Shown here: positions 33,530 through 44,242 of the stretch, one piece after another
How the letters are laid out: each line of letters starts with the position of its first letter
Numbering within the stretch: the stretch's first letter is position 1
Source: Punctularia strigosozonata HHB-11173 SS5
Taxonomy: Eukaryota > Basidiomycota > Agaricomycetes > Corticiales > Punctulariaceae
NCBI RefSeq assembly: GCF_000264995.1
Contig: NW_006767438.1
Span: 727,989 to 791,988 of the forward strand
Length of the DNA stretch: 64,000 bases
Direction: 5' to 3'
The notes under the pieces: model-generated
Told to the model about the DNA's origin: nothing
The model's database searches: none
The model's input: the letters and a program-made list of their open reading frames with translations, nothing else
Translations under genes and position numbers: made by a program

Positions 33530-36500
33530 CTACGGAGTATGCAAGTTATGTTGTTCTGGGGCCGGTGCATGGTATCGGATTTTTATACCTGCAGGGCCCA
33601 GCGTCCAGAATATTTTACCATTGCGTCCAACGGGACGCATACTGTACGGCGTGACTATCGCACCTTCAGGTGCAGGGAGTCCTTGAATCGGCGGCCGAGA
33701 TCTCGGCAGGTCTTCCACGCGGCTCACGCCTTCGATTTCGAAGTACCTATCAATCACCGCGAGGTTCTTCACGTTATCCCACGGTTCCCAAGAGCTGTCG
33801 CCCAATGTCCATCGTACCAAGAACAAGATTTCGTCACCATGCCACTCATGGGTCAATATTTCATCGACCTCATACTCAAGATCTTCGGCTTGTCCGAAGT
33901 CATAAAAGTTCGCGGGATCGCGCCCGGGAAACAGTGTGTCGTCATTCGGCAGGTACGGCCGGAGTTTGGTGATGTGAAATCTCGGGTGCACGCGGCGCGC
34001 TTTGAGATCAGCGGGCAGATCAATCAGATAGACGCTCGCATCATTGTTCGCTTCGATAATCTTGAACGGCCCGATGAATCGAGGCGCGAGTTTTCGCGCG
34101 CGTTTGATGGGCAAGTTAAGATTTGCCGTACTGACGTAGACCAGATCGCCTGGCCGATAGGCTGGATGGTCACGTCTGCGCTTGTTAGCATGGTGTGCCT
34201 GGCGCACGCGCGCAGCTATGATGGCGTCATGCGCCTGTTCCAGACAGTGTTTCGCGTGTAGCGCGAATTCCCTTACTCCAGGTACAGTATTTTCCATTCC
34301 AAACTCGCTAAGCATTTTCGGAATGTATCCATATGTTAGTTCGAATGCCGAAAACCCTGTAGTTTCGGAACGCGCTGCATTCATCGCGAACTCCGTGAGT
34401 GGTAGGGCATCGACCCAATCGGTCTGATCGGGCCGGATCAGGGTTCTCATGATTTGCGCGACTGATCGATTTGCGCGCTCCGTCGCACCATCCGTTTGCG
34501 GATGGAAGGCTGTTGACATCAGCAGCTTCGTTCCGAGTATCCGGTGCGTCTCACGCCAGAATTTGGAATTAAATTTCGAATCGCGGTCGGATACTATCGT
34601 GTCCGGTAGTCCGTGTAGTCTTACAATATCGCGTACAAACATGTACGCCAATTCAGACGCTTTAGATTTTGTGGTGCACGGTATAAGGTGCACCATATTC
34701 GTTAGTCTACATATGACTACCCAGAGGTAATCATATCCGCGGGACCGGGGAAACGGTCCCAAGAAGTCCATTGCGATCGAGCCCCATGGGCGCCCAGGCA
34801 CTGGGAGGCTGTGCAATAATCCTTCAGGTTTCCTATTCAGGTCTTTCGTAGTTTGGCACATGTGGCACGTTGCGCAGAATTTCTCAATATCGCGCGACAT
34901 CTGAGGCCACCAATAGGATCGTCGTACATAATCCAGTGTCTTCTGTAGCCCGAAGTGGCCTAAAGTCCGATGGGCGGTATCGATTACCAGTTCTCGTAGG
35001 CTCCGGACTCCGAGCCGGCCGTTCGGTAAGCATAGAACTTCTTTTCCCGCGCGGTTTCGGCTTACGATCATACCGTTCCGCACCGTGAAAGCTTTGTGTT
35101 CGCTCGGGTGCTCCAGTACCTTTGCGAATAGCGTATCTTTAGCGTAGTTACTTTGTACGGCTTGCTCAAAGTCAGCATGCTCGTTCAGTATTTGCGGCGG
35201 GAGCAGCGTGGCTGCAGCCGCTTCGTATGCGACCGGATCGTCCGCGGTCGCCACCGGCTGAGTGGCCTCGGCCCCGTCCATTTCGGGTGCCATCATTTCC
35301 GCTTCGATCTCGCGGCTTTCGATGGCTTCTGGTAGCCTCATTGCATTGAGGTGAGCAATTTCCTCGTTTCTGAGCGCCGGTAGGTCATCCCCTGCGGGAT
35401 CTAATCGGCGATCCGCGTCAACAAAGTTGTACGGCGCGGGGTTCTCATCTGGACGGTCAGCCTTGTGGCACCGGGACAGTGCATCGGCTACGACATTCGT
35501 CTCGCCTTGTATGTATGTTAGTGTATAATCAAATCGGCTGAGGTATTCAGACCATCGGCGTTGCCGATAAGACATATCCTTCTGGCTCTTGAAGAATTCA
35601 AGAGTTTCGTGGTCGGTTACAATATTAATTTTTCTTCCGAGTAGCTTATCCTCCCACTTGAGGAGGGCTTCGAGTATTGCCAGGGTCTCATGTTCATACG
35701 TCGCGTAGCCACGTTGTGCGTTAGTGAACTTCTTTGACATGAATCCCGCGGGTCGGCACGTTTTCCATTCCGGGCCTTGCCCGTAATAGGCTCCGACGCC
35801 CGTGGTCGAGGCATCGCATACGACCCATATCGGGATCGGGCTCTCGAAGTTTACCGGTTTCAGGATCGGTGCTTTGCAGGCCAATTCTTTGATCATTCTG
35901 AAACATTTCTCGTGCATTGGGCGCCAGTGGAACGGCGCTCCGTCGCTGCAGATGTTAGATAGCGGTGTCATGTACGTAGCTACATTCGGCATGAATTGCG
36001 CTAGGTATTGCACGAGTCCGAGGAACCGCGCTACCTCGCTATAATTTCTCGGAGTCCGCCAATCGCGGATCTGCTCCAATTTGTCCTTCTCGGCATGGAT
36101 TCCCTGGCCGTCAATCAGATGGCCCAGGCACTCCATTCGTTCCGAATATAGGTCAACCTTCTTTCTCGATAGGTACAGGCGCGCTTTGCGCAAGATATTG
36201 AATACTATTCCGAGGTGCCGTTCGTGCTCCTCTATGGTGTTCGAGAAAATAAATATATCATCTAAGTATACATGAACAAATATTCCTATGTGTTCTCTAA
36301 AGAGGTGGGTCATCAACCTCTGGAATGTCGAAGGCGCGTTGCAATCGCCTTGTTGCATAACGTGGGACACCATCGTGCCCAGAATGGTAGAGAATGCCGT
36401 CTTCGGTACATCACCTTTCTCAATTCGGATCTGCTCGTACGCGTCGCTCATGTCGAGCTTCGATCTGTATCGGGCGCGCGCTACGTCATTTCTAATTCTA

Positions 36501-37105
36501 TCTTGATCCGGCATCGGAGTTACGTCGTGCACTGTATTCTCATTTCGTTCCCGCAGGTCAAACACGGTACGCAGCTTTCCATCCTTTTTGGGAATGCACA
36601 GCATTGGTAATGCATTGTCGACCGGTTGCCATTCCCACCAGCCGGCTTTAGTATATTTCTCAATCTTATCTTGTAAGATTTTTTGATAGGCTTCTGGGCA
36701 TCGTGGCCTATGACCTCTGTATCTCTTACGGGGGTCTATGATATTAATTCTATGGTTTACTTCACGGTAAGGAGGTCGCTCGAGCGGGATATCGCCAGTA
36801 ATGTCGGCGATCTGGGCTTGCCATTGCTCCCGCAATTGTGGGATTGCTTCTTCGTTTAGCGCTTCTTGGGCGCGTGATGGTGGCGTCGTGGGCGGTCCGG
36901 GGAACGGTATCCGCTTTCCCCACGGAGTTTTTCGTTGAGCCTCTTCCAAGGCGTTGTGTTTCTTGTAAGCATCCTCAAATTCCTTCGGGAATTTGATGTC
37001 CTTGATCTCTTCGTCAGCAATTGCACTTGCCATTGTCAGTATTGTAGGATTATTATGCTCAGAGATGTCTGGCATTCGTGTTTCTTGCCCGTGTGAGCGG
37101 ACCAC
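33530..37105 (-). CDS. pol of the Ty3/gypsy element (RT, RNase H, integrase, chromodomain)
   Basis: 1191-codon frame. Approximate domains: reverse transcriptase at 165-340, with the Y-L-D-D box near 280; RNase H at 430-550; integrase at 690-960, with an H-H-C-C zinc-binding start and the 'MDFLGPFP' catalytic region; and a chromodomain at 1080-1130 ('FLVRWTLGDSSWEPW'). It follows the gag-type frame with a gap of about 30 nt. Confidence 0.93.
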   Translation of the reverse strand: MVRSHGQETRMPDISEHNNPTILTMASAIADEEIKDIKFPKEFEDAYKKHNALEEAQRKTPWGKRIPFPGPPTTPPSRAQEALNEEAIPQLREQWQAQIADITGDIPLERPPYREVNHRINIIDPRKRYRGHRPRCPEAYQKILQDKIEKYTKAGWWEWQPVDNALPMLCIPKKDGKLRTVFDLRERNENTVHDVTPMPDQDRIRNDVARARYRSKLDMSDAYEQIRIEKGDVPKTAFSTILGTMVSHVMQQGDCNAPSTFQRLMTHLFREHIGIFVHVYLDDIFIFSNTIEEHERHLGIVFNILRKARLYLSRKKVDLYSERMECLGHLIDGQGIHAEKDKLEQIRDWRTPRNYSEVARFLGLVQYLAQFMPNVATYMTPLSNICSDGAPFHWRPMHEKCFRMIKELACKAPILKPVNFESPIPIWVVCDASTTGVGAYYGQGPEWKTCRPAGFMSKKFTNAQRGYATYEHETLAILEALLKWEDKLLGRKINIVTDHETLEFFKSQKDMSYRQRRWSEYLSRFDYTLTYIQGETNVVADALSRCHKADRPDENPAPYNFVDADRRLDPAGDDLPALRNEEIAHLNAMRLPEAIESREIEAEMMAPEMDGAEATQPVATADDPVAYEAAAATLLPPQILNEHADFEQAVQSNYAKDTLFAKVLEHPSEHKAFTVRNGMIVSRNRAGKEVLCLPNGRLGVRSLRELVIDTAHRTLGHFGLQKTLDYVRRSYWWPQMSRDIEKFCATCHMCQTTKDLNRKPEGLLHSLPVPGRPWGSIAMDFLGPFPRSRGYDYLWVVICRLTNMVHLIPCTTKSKASELAYMFVRDIVRLHGLPDTIVSDRDSKFNSKFWRETHRILGTKLLMSTAFHPQTDGATERANRSVAQIMRTLIRPDQTDWVDALPLTEFAMNAARSETTGFSAFELTYGYIPKMLSEFGMENTVPGVREFALHAKHCLEQAHDAIIAARVRQAHHANKRRRDHPAYRPGDLVYVSTANLNLPIKRARKLAPRFIGPFKIIEANNDASVYLIDLPADLKARRVHPRFHITKLRPYLPNDDTLFPGRDPANFYDFGQAEDLEYEVDEILTHEWHGDEILFLVRWTLGDSSWEPWDNVKNLAVIDRYFEIEGVSRVEDLPRSRPPIQGLPAPEGAIVTPYSMRPVGRNGKIFWTLGPAGIKIRYHAPAPEQHNLHTP

Positions 37106-37136
37106 TGTCTTGGGTCGCGGGCGGAGGCTGTTGAGT

Positions 37137-39791
37137 CTAGGCTTGCTTCCGAAAGGACCGCGGTTTCGGCTTCGTTTCTCCGGACTTAGCCCATTTGTCG
37201 CCTCCTCCGGTCCTCCCCCCTTCCAATTCGGCGGGAATTAGAGTACCGTCACGGAGTTTTATTGTCCTGCGCTCAGGAATTATGGTAATCCCATGTTTGG
37301 CGCAGAACGGTAATCCTACTACGGCATCGTAGTGAGCAATATTCGCCACATCGAAATACCAATCGGTCTTGATGCTTCCGAAAGCGGTACGGGAGTACCC
37401 GCCATGTGTGATCTTCGATCGGCTACCCTTACAGCCGAGTTTCAGGGTAATTGGATTTTCGAGCTCGAATACATCGAGTCCGCATATCTGAGCAAATTCA
37501 GTACTGACTGCGTCCGTATTCGATCCTAAATCAAACAAGGTCCAGGCGCGGACGCCATCAATTGATACGTACGCTGCAAGGAGTTCAGTCCATGCTTTCG
37601 GATACTTTGGACGGCTAAGATTGCTGTCCCGATGTAGCGCAGATCGGATAGCATCTCGCGCTTCGCGCGGTGGTTCTGGGCGCTTACCTTTTCGGGAAGG
37701 CTCGGCGTACGCGAATGGCGCTGGGTCGCGCCCATCATCGGCGTCGATAGCGTTCATCTGGGCGTTGGCGGCGTAATGATCCGCGGACAAGTGTCCCTTC
37801 TCACCGCACGTCCGGCACGCCAGGTGAGCTATCCTGGGATTGAATCGCGGCTTCACGATGTAATTAGCGTTCTGGTTGGGCGCGTTCCCGCGTCCGTCTC
37901 CTTTCGCATTTCCTGTAGCGTAGTTCCCTGTATTGGATAATTTGACAGGAATAGCATTCGACTGCAAAGGATTTTTTGTGATTCTGTACGAATCATCTCT
38001 CGTTTGCCGGGGGCGGAACGAGTTCCTATTGCCTCGGCGGTTGTCCCCGCCTCGATCGCGATCTCTTCGGTCGTCATGCCGCTCCGGTGATTTGGCTTTG
38101 ACGGCGTACCCGTCCTTACTTCTTCGAAGCGCCATTGCGGCTTCTATTGCTATATTGGAATTCTCATAGTCAATTGCATACCGCAATATTTCTCTTAATT
38201 TGGTAATTCCAACGCGGACTCCTTTGTTCCGCATTAGATGGGTTAGATACGCTTGTGGTAGCTTCATTAGGAAGTGTTCTGATATGTCAACCTCAGATGG
38301 GGGTTGCAATAATTTGGACGAAGCTTCAATTAGTTCGTCGAAGAAGCTTTGTACCCCGGCATCCGGGTCAAACTTAATTTCTTTATACGTCTTAATTGCC
38401 TTTTCAGGCGTAATATCTATCACAAAGCGGTCAAACATTTCGACCACTGCTTGAGTGAAACTGAGTACAGGGATCCCGGGGTTAGTTCGGGAAACCTTGA
38501 GGCGCCACCAGTGACGCGCTTTCTCGCCTAATCGGGCAGGTGTGTGCAACTTCCGTAGAAGGTCGCGGCGAGGTCCCGACAATCCGGTAAGTACGAAGTA
38601 TTCCAGAAGTGACTCTAGCCAATCAAGGAATTTGTCCGCATCGTTTTGGCCGTTCCATGCCTCCGGTGTCGGCGGCTTCTGACTCTTTGTGTTAGGGTCA
38701 GGCTCGACATATTCTCCAATGTAGGTTTCAATCATATGTTTAATTCTATTATGGTATACTGTTCGCAAGCTTACACCTGTGAATTCACTGCTGAATGGGA
38801 TGTACGATCCCTCGCGCAGAATGCGCATATCCTCATCGTCTGATCGCGGGATGTTGGGTCTGGGCGTATCATTTCCCGATTCATCGCCGCTATTCCCATT
38901 CGGGTCAGATCCGGGATCTCCGCCTCCTCCAGGGGCGTTTCCTCGTCCTCGTCCCATTCCGCGTCCACTTGTGCGTTGGCTTCCTCCTCCCGAACGGGAG
39001 TTACTTCCACTACTGGACGGTCCACCCGATCCTCCGTTTGAGGTGCGGTGGATAATTTGTCTCGGCGCGGCGGGGGGCCTAGCATTATTCGGCCCTTGTG
39101 GCGCTCTGACACGTGTTTGAACGGCCCGTCCCAAGGGCGGTGCATTGCCATTGTTCTGGGTTTCCCCAATGGGGTCCGGATCCGCGTATAGATCGTCTTC
39201 CTCGTTAGTGGCCTGTCGGCCTCGAGGGTCTGCCGTTGCGGCGCGTACCTCATTTTCTTCTTCTTCGGTATCGCCTTCGTTTCCGTCACCACGAGGGGCG
39301 ATGAATTCTCTACGCGCTCTGCCGCTCTTAGGTGCGGTTTGTTTTCCTTTTCCGGTGCTTCCACTGGTTCTTTCGGATCCTTCCGCGGTCTCGGCCTTGT
39401 TTTCAATGCTGAACCATTCTGCTGGACCGATATCCTCAAGCTTTCGCTTTTCCATTCGCCGCTGTAGTAGCAATAGTTGTAGATAGTCCTGTCCTTTCTT
39501 TACAGTAGTTTGTTCTACAATTAGATTAATGTCTTCTATTCGAAGCGGACGCTTTCCGCCTTGGTTCCATAGTCTTTCGGCTATGGTCCTCATCCCGATT
39601 AGATCGACGGGCTCAGTTAGGTACGAGGGCGATAGGTGGCCCCCGTCCGATTGATCGTTTCTCACGCTGCCAGGCTGCCCTTGGCGTCTGCCTTTCTTAC
39701 TCTTTGTGGCTTCATAGCCTTCGTTAATAATTGTACGGGCGTCAAGATCGACGCCTGCGCTTCTCAGTGTGTGAGTTCCGGACATTCTCAT
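37137..39791 (-). CDS. gag-type polyprotein of the Ty3/gypsy element
   Basis: 884-codon frame. The N-terminal third is charged and low complexity. The middle holds the retrotransposon gag domain ('FLDWLESLLEYF' to 'HLMRNKGVRVGITKLREILR'). A CCHC-type zinc knuckle ('CRTCGEKGHLSADH') lies at about 660, followed by an aspartic-protease-like segment. Confidence 0.88.
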   Translation of the reverse strand: MRMSGTHTLRSAGVDLDARTIINEGYEATKSKKGRRQGQPGSVRNDQSDGGHLSPSYLTEPVDLIGMRTIAERLWNQGGKRPLRIEDINLIVEQTTVKKGQDYLQLLLLQRRMEKRKLEDIGPAEWFSIENKAETAEGSERTSGSTGKGKQTAPKSGRARREFIAPRGDGNEGDTEEEENEVRAATADPRGRQATNEEDDLYADPDPIGETQNNGNAPPLGRAVQTRVRAPQGPNNARPPAAPRQIIHRTSNGGSGGPSSSGSNSRSGGGSQRTSGRGMGRGRGNAPGGGGDPGSDPNGNSGDESGNDTPRPNIPRSDDEDMRILREGSYIPFSSEFTGVSLRTVYHNRIKHMIETYIGEYVEPDPNTKSQKPPTPEAWNGQNDADKFLDWLESLLEYFVLTGLSGPRRDLLRKLHTPARLGEKARHWWRLKVSRTNPGIPVLSFTQAVVEMFDRFVIDITPEKAIKTYKEIKFDPDAGVQSFFDELIEASSKLLQPPSEVDISEHFLMKLPQAYLTHLMRNKGVRVGITKLREILRYAIDYENSNIAIEAAMALRRSKDGYAVKAKSPERHDDRRDRDRGGDNRRGNRNSFRPRQTRDDSYRITKNPLQSNAIPVKLSNTGNYATGNAKGDGRGNAPNQNANYIVKPRFNPRIAHLACRTCGEKGHLSADHYAANAQMNAIDADDGRDPAPFAYAEPSRKGKRPEPPREARDAIRSALHRDSNLSRPKYPKAWTELLAAYVSIDGVRAWTLFDLGSNTDAVSTEFAQICGLDVFELENPITLKLGCKGSRSKITHGGYSRTAFGSIKTDWYFDVANIAHYDAVVGLPFCAKHGITIIPERRTIKLRDGTLIPAELEGGRTGGGDKWAKSGETKPKPRSFRKQA

Positions 39792-39837
39792 GTACTCGTT
39801 GTTTTTATTTCAATAGTATACGGCGTGTTCAAAAAAG

Positions 39838-40119
39838 TGTAATGTATATAGCTTACGTAAAGCTATGCTACGACGCGACTAGACCGAGACAGAACAGAAC
39901 CGAGTGTATTGAGCTGAAAGACAACGGTACAGGTAGATCGTACGTAGTTTATATGTCTCTAGCCCGGAACAAAGTTCTATGGGCGCCATATGATCCTTCG
40001 GCGCCCTCGCAGTATTGTGAGTGACCGCGCCCAATGAGGCGCGGTGTTTCTTGATTTACATCATGCCGCCTTCGGCGGCTTACAAATCTTATCTACGGTA
40101 ATATTATACTACCGTTACA
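39838..40119 (-). repeat. 5' LTR of the Ty3/gypsy element
   Basis: 282 bp, same sequence as 32015-32296. It lies next to the right-hand CGGCG duplication. Confidence 0.93.
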
Positions 40120-40273
40120 CGGCGTAAGAAACGAGTCGGTCATGAGAAACCCCGAATCCGTAATGAAAGAGTGGGCAGTCGCCACGTTCGACATCCGCGC
40201 TGGCCATCCAACGCGGAATCTTTTTCATGGCCTGACGATGCCTTTGGACGTGTTCATTGCGCGCCGTCTGCTC
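40120..40273 (-). pseudogene. WYWD family copy 4, 5' part of exon 2
   Basis: Upstream portion of the same exon 2 that is cut at 32014. It reads 'HRQAMKKIPRWM', then 'DCPLFHYGFGV', up to the CGGCG duplication (40120-40124). A likely acceptor, ACAACAG, precedes it at 40274. The 11-codon first exon was not identified. Both halves lack other visible damage, so the gene was probably intact until the element landed. Confidence 0.75.
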
Positions 40274-40800
40274 CTGTTGTCAATTTGTCATCGAATCTGA
40301 ACGGCATGTACCTCAATATCACGTACCGCATACCGATACCCTTCCCGTGGCGACATCCGAAATGTATGAAATATGCCGCTAACCTTGGTTTGTGACGAAG
40401 CAGGATAGCGGGAACCAACAAGTGGCTCGAGCGACCCAGTTGAAATCGTACACTGCAGCACGTGCACACGTATGTACCACCCTCGCAAATCTGATGCGCC
40501 TCATCAATAACATTAACTCCACCATCGACTAGCTCTGAGGCGGCCCATGTATGAAAGCTCGTCAGGATCTTAAGCTTGCTGAATTTCCGCGCGACCGACG
40601 ACGGCGTGTCCTGCCTCAAGGGCTGGAAGGACTCCGCGAATGCCGAGGAGAACCTCAGTACTCACCGCCGGTCCACGGAGAGCGCGATCGGCATCGGCGC
40701 CGTCACCGTCTACTCCTCTAGCGATGCGATCCACGCCGTCGAACTGTCTTAGCCACCGTCCGGAGGACACCGACTGGGCACGATGACCACCCCCGGCTCA
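40274..40800. other. No gene supported
   Basis: Holds the presumed upstream region of WYWD copy 4. A minus-strand stretch at 40254-40619 is open but shows no recognisable domain. Confidence 0.35.
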
Positions 40801-41130
40801 CACAGTCTACGGATCCACCAGTCGCTCATCACCCCCGCCTTGCTTTGCGACGCCGCAAACACCGTTCGGCGAATCAGGACCCTCTGCCAAATCCTACGCG
40901 CCGCATGGACCCCCAGACGCGCATGACGATATCTCGATCCATACCGAAGAACAGGACGACCTGCCAAAACTCGTTACCGACCTCCTCGGCGATGCCCGAT
41001 TCTCATGGTCGCCCCGCTGTGCGTGCGAGATGCTCCGCTGGTGCATCGCGCACGGTGTGAAGGTCTACCGGTACATGTTCGACGAGGAGGCGCCGCCCAA
41101 AGCCACCTCCGGCGTGAAGGTTTGACAATA
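40800..41130 (+). pseudogene. Type-B carboxylesterase-like fragment
   Basis: The plus strand encodes 'TVRRIRTLCQ', 'DDISIHTEEQDDLPKLVTDLL' and 'GDARFSWSPRCACEM' followed by 'HGVKVYRYMFDEEAP'. The last part resembles the C-terminal 'D-x-x-F ... VYxYxFD' region of alpha/beta-hydrolase carboxylesterases. No catalytic nucleophile elbow is present. A second copy of the same fragment lies at about 49800-50180 on the minus strand. Both look like remnants. The family call is tentative. Confidence 0.3.
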
Positions 41131-41770
41131 CACATCTGACGAAAACGGAGACACTGCACAGGGCATCTTGCACAGGTATGCCCCGATACGCTCCCGTCTT
41201 CGACTTATCTTTGATTTCACGTCGTACCAGCACCCGCCGAGCCTGCACTCGCTTTCCCCAACACGCTGCTAGCTCCACAGACTTACCGACGGTCGTGCGT
41301 TCCGTTCAGGCGGCAGGAAAATCTCAATTGTATTTCTGCAGATCTTGATTTTCGAATCATAATCGCCAAGCAAGGTACGTCAACGCAGTTTCTCCGCGTA
41401 TCAAAGTCCGAAATCACTTTTTGACGGAGTGTAACCAGTAGCCTTCGACTACGAGGCAGGCCGCCGGAGGGCAGTGTCATACGAACTCGTACATGGCGGA
41501 GGAAACATGGCGGAGGAAGTGAAAGTTTTGTTCCAACACCCGTTCGCGCACAAATGCACCCAAACTCAGCACTGGACCCTGGCGACAGCAAGGACCCGGA
41601 TTTGCGTCCTCTGCAGCTGATATTTTGGTAGCGTATGTAGTTGGTGATGCACAAAGAAGGACGCCACAGCTCCACTGAGGACTTGTACGACAGTGTGTGG
41701 CGCAAAACACGAACAACGTTATGAGACGAAGGTATAAAAAAAAGTCTTCCGGGTCTGACCAAGCTCAACA

Positions 41771-42468
41771 TCAGCCAACTGAGGGAACGCAACCGCTTTG
41801 CGGCGCGGGATCGTATGGCAAGCCGCGTGCTGCACGCGACTTGTGTTCGAAGTACTCTAGTGGTGCGGGAATCTGGAACGCGCGTCAAAACACGAGCACC
41901 ATGTAGCCGCTAACACATTCGAAGAACTCACCGCTCGGACTCTTGCAGTGCTAGGGGTATCAAGATCCCAGTACCACCGCGCCTTCACGTTCGACCCCAG
42001 CTCGAGTTCGCGCTTGAGGATATGGATAACTTCGATTTCGTCCTTCTCGGTAAGCTCTTCACGATACACGTTGAAATTCGTATACAATGCGATCATCGAA
42101 TTGTAGGCGATATGCAAGGGAACGGCGTAGTGAAGAGAGGTACCACACGCGTCCATGAGACTGTAAGTGATGAGCTCTGTGCATGCATATACGTCCATGT
42201 TTGTGGCGTCCTCGTCGATGAATTTCTTCTTGATAGCGTAGGCACGCAGCTTGCGAAACGGCACTCCGACGCCGTAGTGAAATCGTGGACAGTCCCCGGG
42301 CTTAACGTCCTTGCTGACCATCCAATCAGGAAGTCGCAAGAAGGACCTGCGATGCTCTCGGACGAAGTCATAGAATTCTTTCTGTGCTCATACAACAGTC
42401 AAGCCTAGGCGAGAAAATAAAGAGTGATCAAGTATCGGATATAGTGGATCATTCTCTGATGGGCTCAT
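41771..42468 (-). CDS. WYWD-family protein, copy 5 (first intron with AT donor)
   Basis: Exons: 42468-42436 (11 codons, MSPSENDPLYP), 42381-41932 (150 codons) and 41872-41771 (33 codons and stop). Exon 2 carries 'LPDWM', 'DCPRFHYGVGV', 'IALYTNFNVYREEL', 'RWYWD'. The second intron (41873-41931) is GT-AG. The first (42382-42435) begins AT where all other copies have GT, and ends CAG. If this is a mutated donor, the first exon would not be joined and the gene may be failing. If not, it is an unusual AT-AG intron. Exon 3 ('IPAPLEYFEHKSRAARG') differs from the acidic and basic tails of the other copies. Confidence 0.6.
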
Positions 42469-42681
42469 TGGATTATAGGACCGTGATATTGAGGAGATGA
42501 GGAGAGGATAGGTAATGTAAACGTGGAACTTCCTCGCTCACAAAGGGAATTCGTTTCATACAAACACGATCACGTGTTTCTCACGGTTGCGAGGAGTAGC
42601 CGCAGTTTTGCTCTGTCACTGTCAGTGTAAACCTGGCCGTGTCGAACGTGAATATATTCAAACCAGCTACCCAAGATTCAC

Positions 42682-43201
42682 TGTCTAAAGAATTTCATCC
42701 CGAGGAGCGCACAAATCCCAGTACCATAGAGATTCCGATTCCGAGTCCAGGTTTAGCTTCTGCTTGACAATTTGGAGAACCTCAGCCTCGTCCAACGCGG
42801 ACAGCTTGTCCTCCCAGAGCGAAAAGTTGGTGTAGATCGCCATGACGAAGGAGTAGTTGATGTGTTCTGTGACACCCAAGTGAATCTTTGCGCCACAAAG
42901 CCTCGTCAGGCTATGAGGGATGAGTGGTAAACAGCTGTTCCCGGTGGGATGAATCCTTTGCGAATGGCGTAGGAAACCAGCCGATTGTGAGGAACACCAA
43001 AGCCATAGTAGAAGAGCGGGCAGTCACCAAGCTCCATATCTTCTCTGGACATGCGGCGGGGGAGTTTCTTCATGGCTTTGCGATATCTTCGAGCGAATTC
43101 ATATCGCCCTCTCTACTCTCAGATGCCATCAAGTTTGAGCAGTGCGTGAGTGCTTCAAACTCACGTACCGCACATGGATGCACCGTGCATGACCAAGACA
43201 T
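42682..43201 (-). pseudogene. WYWD family copy 6, pseudogene
   Basis: Exon 1 is 43201-43169 (11 codons, MSWSCTVHPCA), with a GTACGT donor. Exon 2 runs from 43112 ('RGRYEFARRYRKAMKKLP') to 42682. Close to copy 7 in sequence. A small deletion after 'FIPPGT' (near 42935) shifts the frame, and the last glutamine codon of exon 2 is a TAG at 42685-42687. The remaining motifs ('DCPLFYYGFGV', 'AIYTNFSLWEDK', 'LWYWD') are recognisable in separate frames. No exon 3 was identified. Confidence 0.8.
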
Positions 43202-43502
43202 ACGCGTATGCGCAGACACTGTCTGTGGGTCAACTATCAGATGGCACGGCAGGATTAATTTTTACAGCTGTTGTAAGTAATCTCACTCACCTAGGATCTG
43301 TATGTGAGCTCCTGTCCGTGGCGTCGTGTGGACCAGGATCACACAAGTGGGCTAGCTGAGCGAGATGTGGTGGTCAACGGTGTATGCTTCTTTGCTGTGG
43401 TGCTTGTGACCGCGAGGGGCCCCGAATCTGGTGCATATGCACGTTTTACCGAACGTGTTGCGCGAGGGAAGTTCAGAGAGAATCGGGCCTCAGAAGACAA
43501 TA
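43202..43502. other. Intergenic, nothing recognised
   Basis: Presumed upstream region of WYWD copy 6. No gene or repeat is seen. Confidence 0.35.
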
Positions 43503-44242
43503 GGGGGGCTCAGAGTTGGGATTCTGGCAAGGATTCAAGGATGGATTCAAGAGTCGATTCTGGACGCCGATTCTGGGTGGATTGGTGAAGCGGCTCTGGA
43601 GTCGCTTCACTCGATTCGACCAGAGTCCGATTCAGCTTCATCGCGTCGCTGCCTCGGAGTCCGAAACCACTGACGCGTCACGAGGTTTTCCAGGGTCTTC
43701 CACCCCCTCGTTCAGGCAATCCTCAACCTGTGTTTTACTCCTGTATATATATGTACTCGGGCAGAGGCTGTCACCAGGACCCTCGACATACCATTGTATC
43801 AGCAGTTTATGGGCAGAAGTAGATTGCATTTGGTAGTTCCGCATAGCAACACTCCTGACGCCTATTTAAGCCAATAAATATTTCACTCTTCTCGCTGCAA
43901 ATAAACCTCGGACATACACTGTCGGACTCGAGCTTAAAACAAAGAAACTCTGTCACTCACGTTATAACTCGACCTTCGCATTCAATTCCAGAGTTTTCGC
44001 CACCTCGAATGAGCTGCCGATATGCCGAGCCCGTCGTTAAAACTCAGATGGGCATGCCGCAGTGTCGGCAGGATATTACGTCGTGCACAGAATCGGGCCA
44101 GAATCAGTGGTAGAAGCGGGGGGTTCAGAGTTGAAGGTGAGGAGAATCGGATTATGACCGTCGTAGCGACGGCAAAATCGACACAGAATCGACACAGAAT
44201 CTGGGGCAGAATCGGCGCAGAATCGCCAACTCTGAACCCCCC
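43503..44242. mobile_element. MITE-like element with GGGGGG(T/C)TCAGAGTTG termini
   Basis: The left end GGGGGGCTCAGAGTTG (43503-43518) is mirrored by CAACTCTGAACCCCCC (44227-44242). TA dinucleotides flank both ends (43501-43502 and 44243-44244). A further copy of the left end lies at 44119-44134. The interior is full of GATTCTGG/AGAATCGG-type words and has no gene. Confidence 0.6.
44119..44242. mobile_element. Short inner MITE-like unit (124 bp)
   Basis: GGGGGGTTCAGAGTTG at 44119-44134 and its exact reverse complement at 44227-44242 enclose 92 bp rich in AGAATCG words. This pair matches better than the outer left end, so it may be the real unit, with the outer copy a degraded relative. Confidence 0.5.

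Larger units (their letters stand above)
32015..40119 (-). mobile_element. Ty3/gypsy chromovirus LTR retrotransposon (Metaviridae), looks whole
   Basis: 8.1-kb element in minus orientation, bounded by 282-bp LTRs that begin TG and end CA and by a CGGCG target-site duplication. Order in its own sense: 5' LTR (40119-39838), gag-type frame, pol frame (reverse transcriptase, RNase H, integrase, chromodomain), a third open frame, purine-rich tract, 3' LTR (32296-32015). Pol order RT-RNaseH-IN and the C-terminal chromodomain place it with the chromoviruses. By eye the two LTRs are identical, so insertion is very recent on an evolutionary scale. It sits in exon 2 of WYWD copy 4. I did not recognise a clear tRNA primer-binding site. 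Confidence 0.93.
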
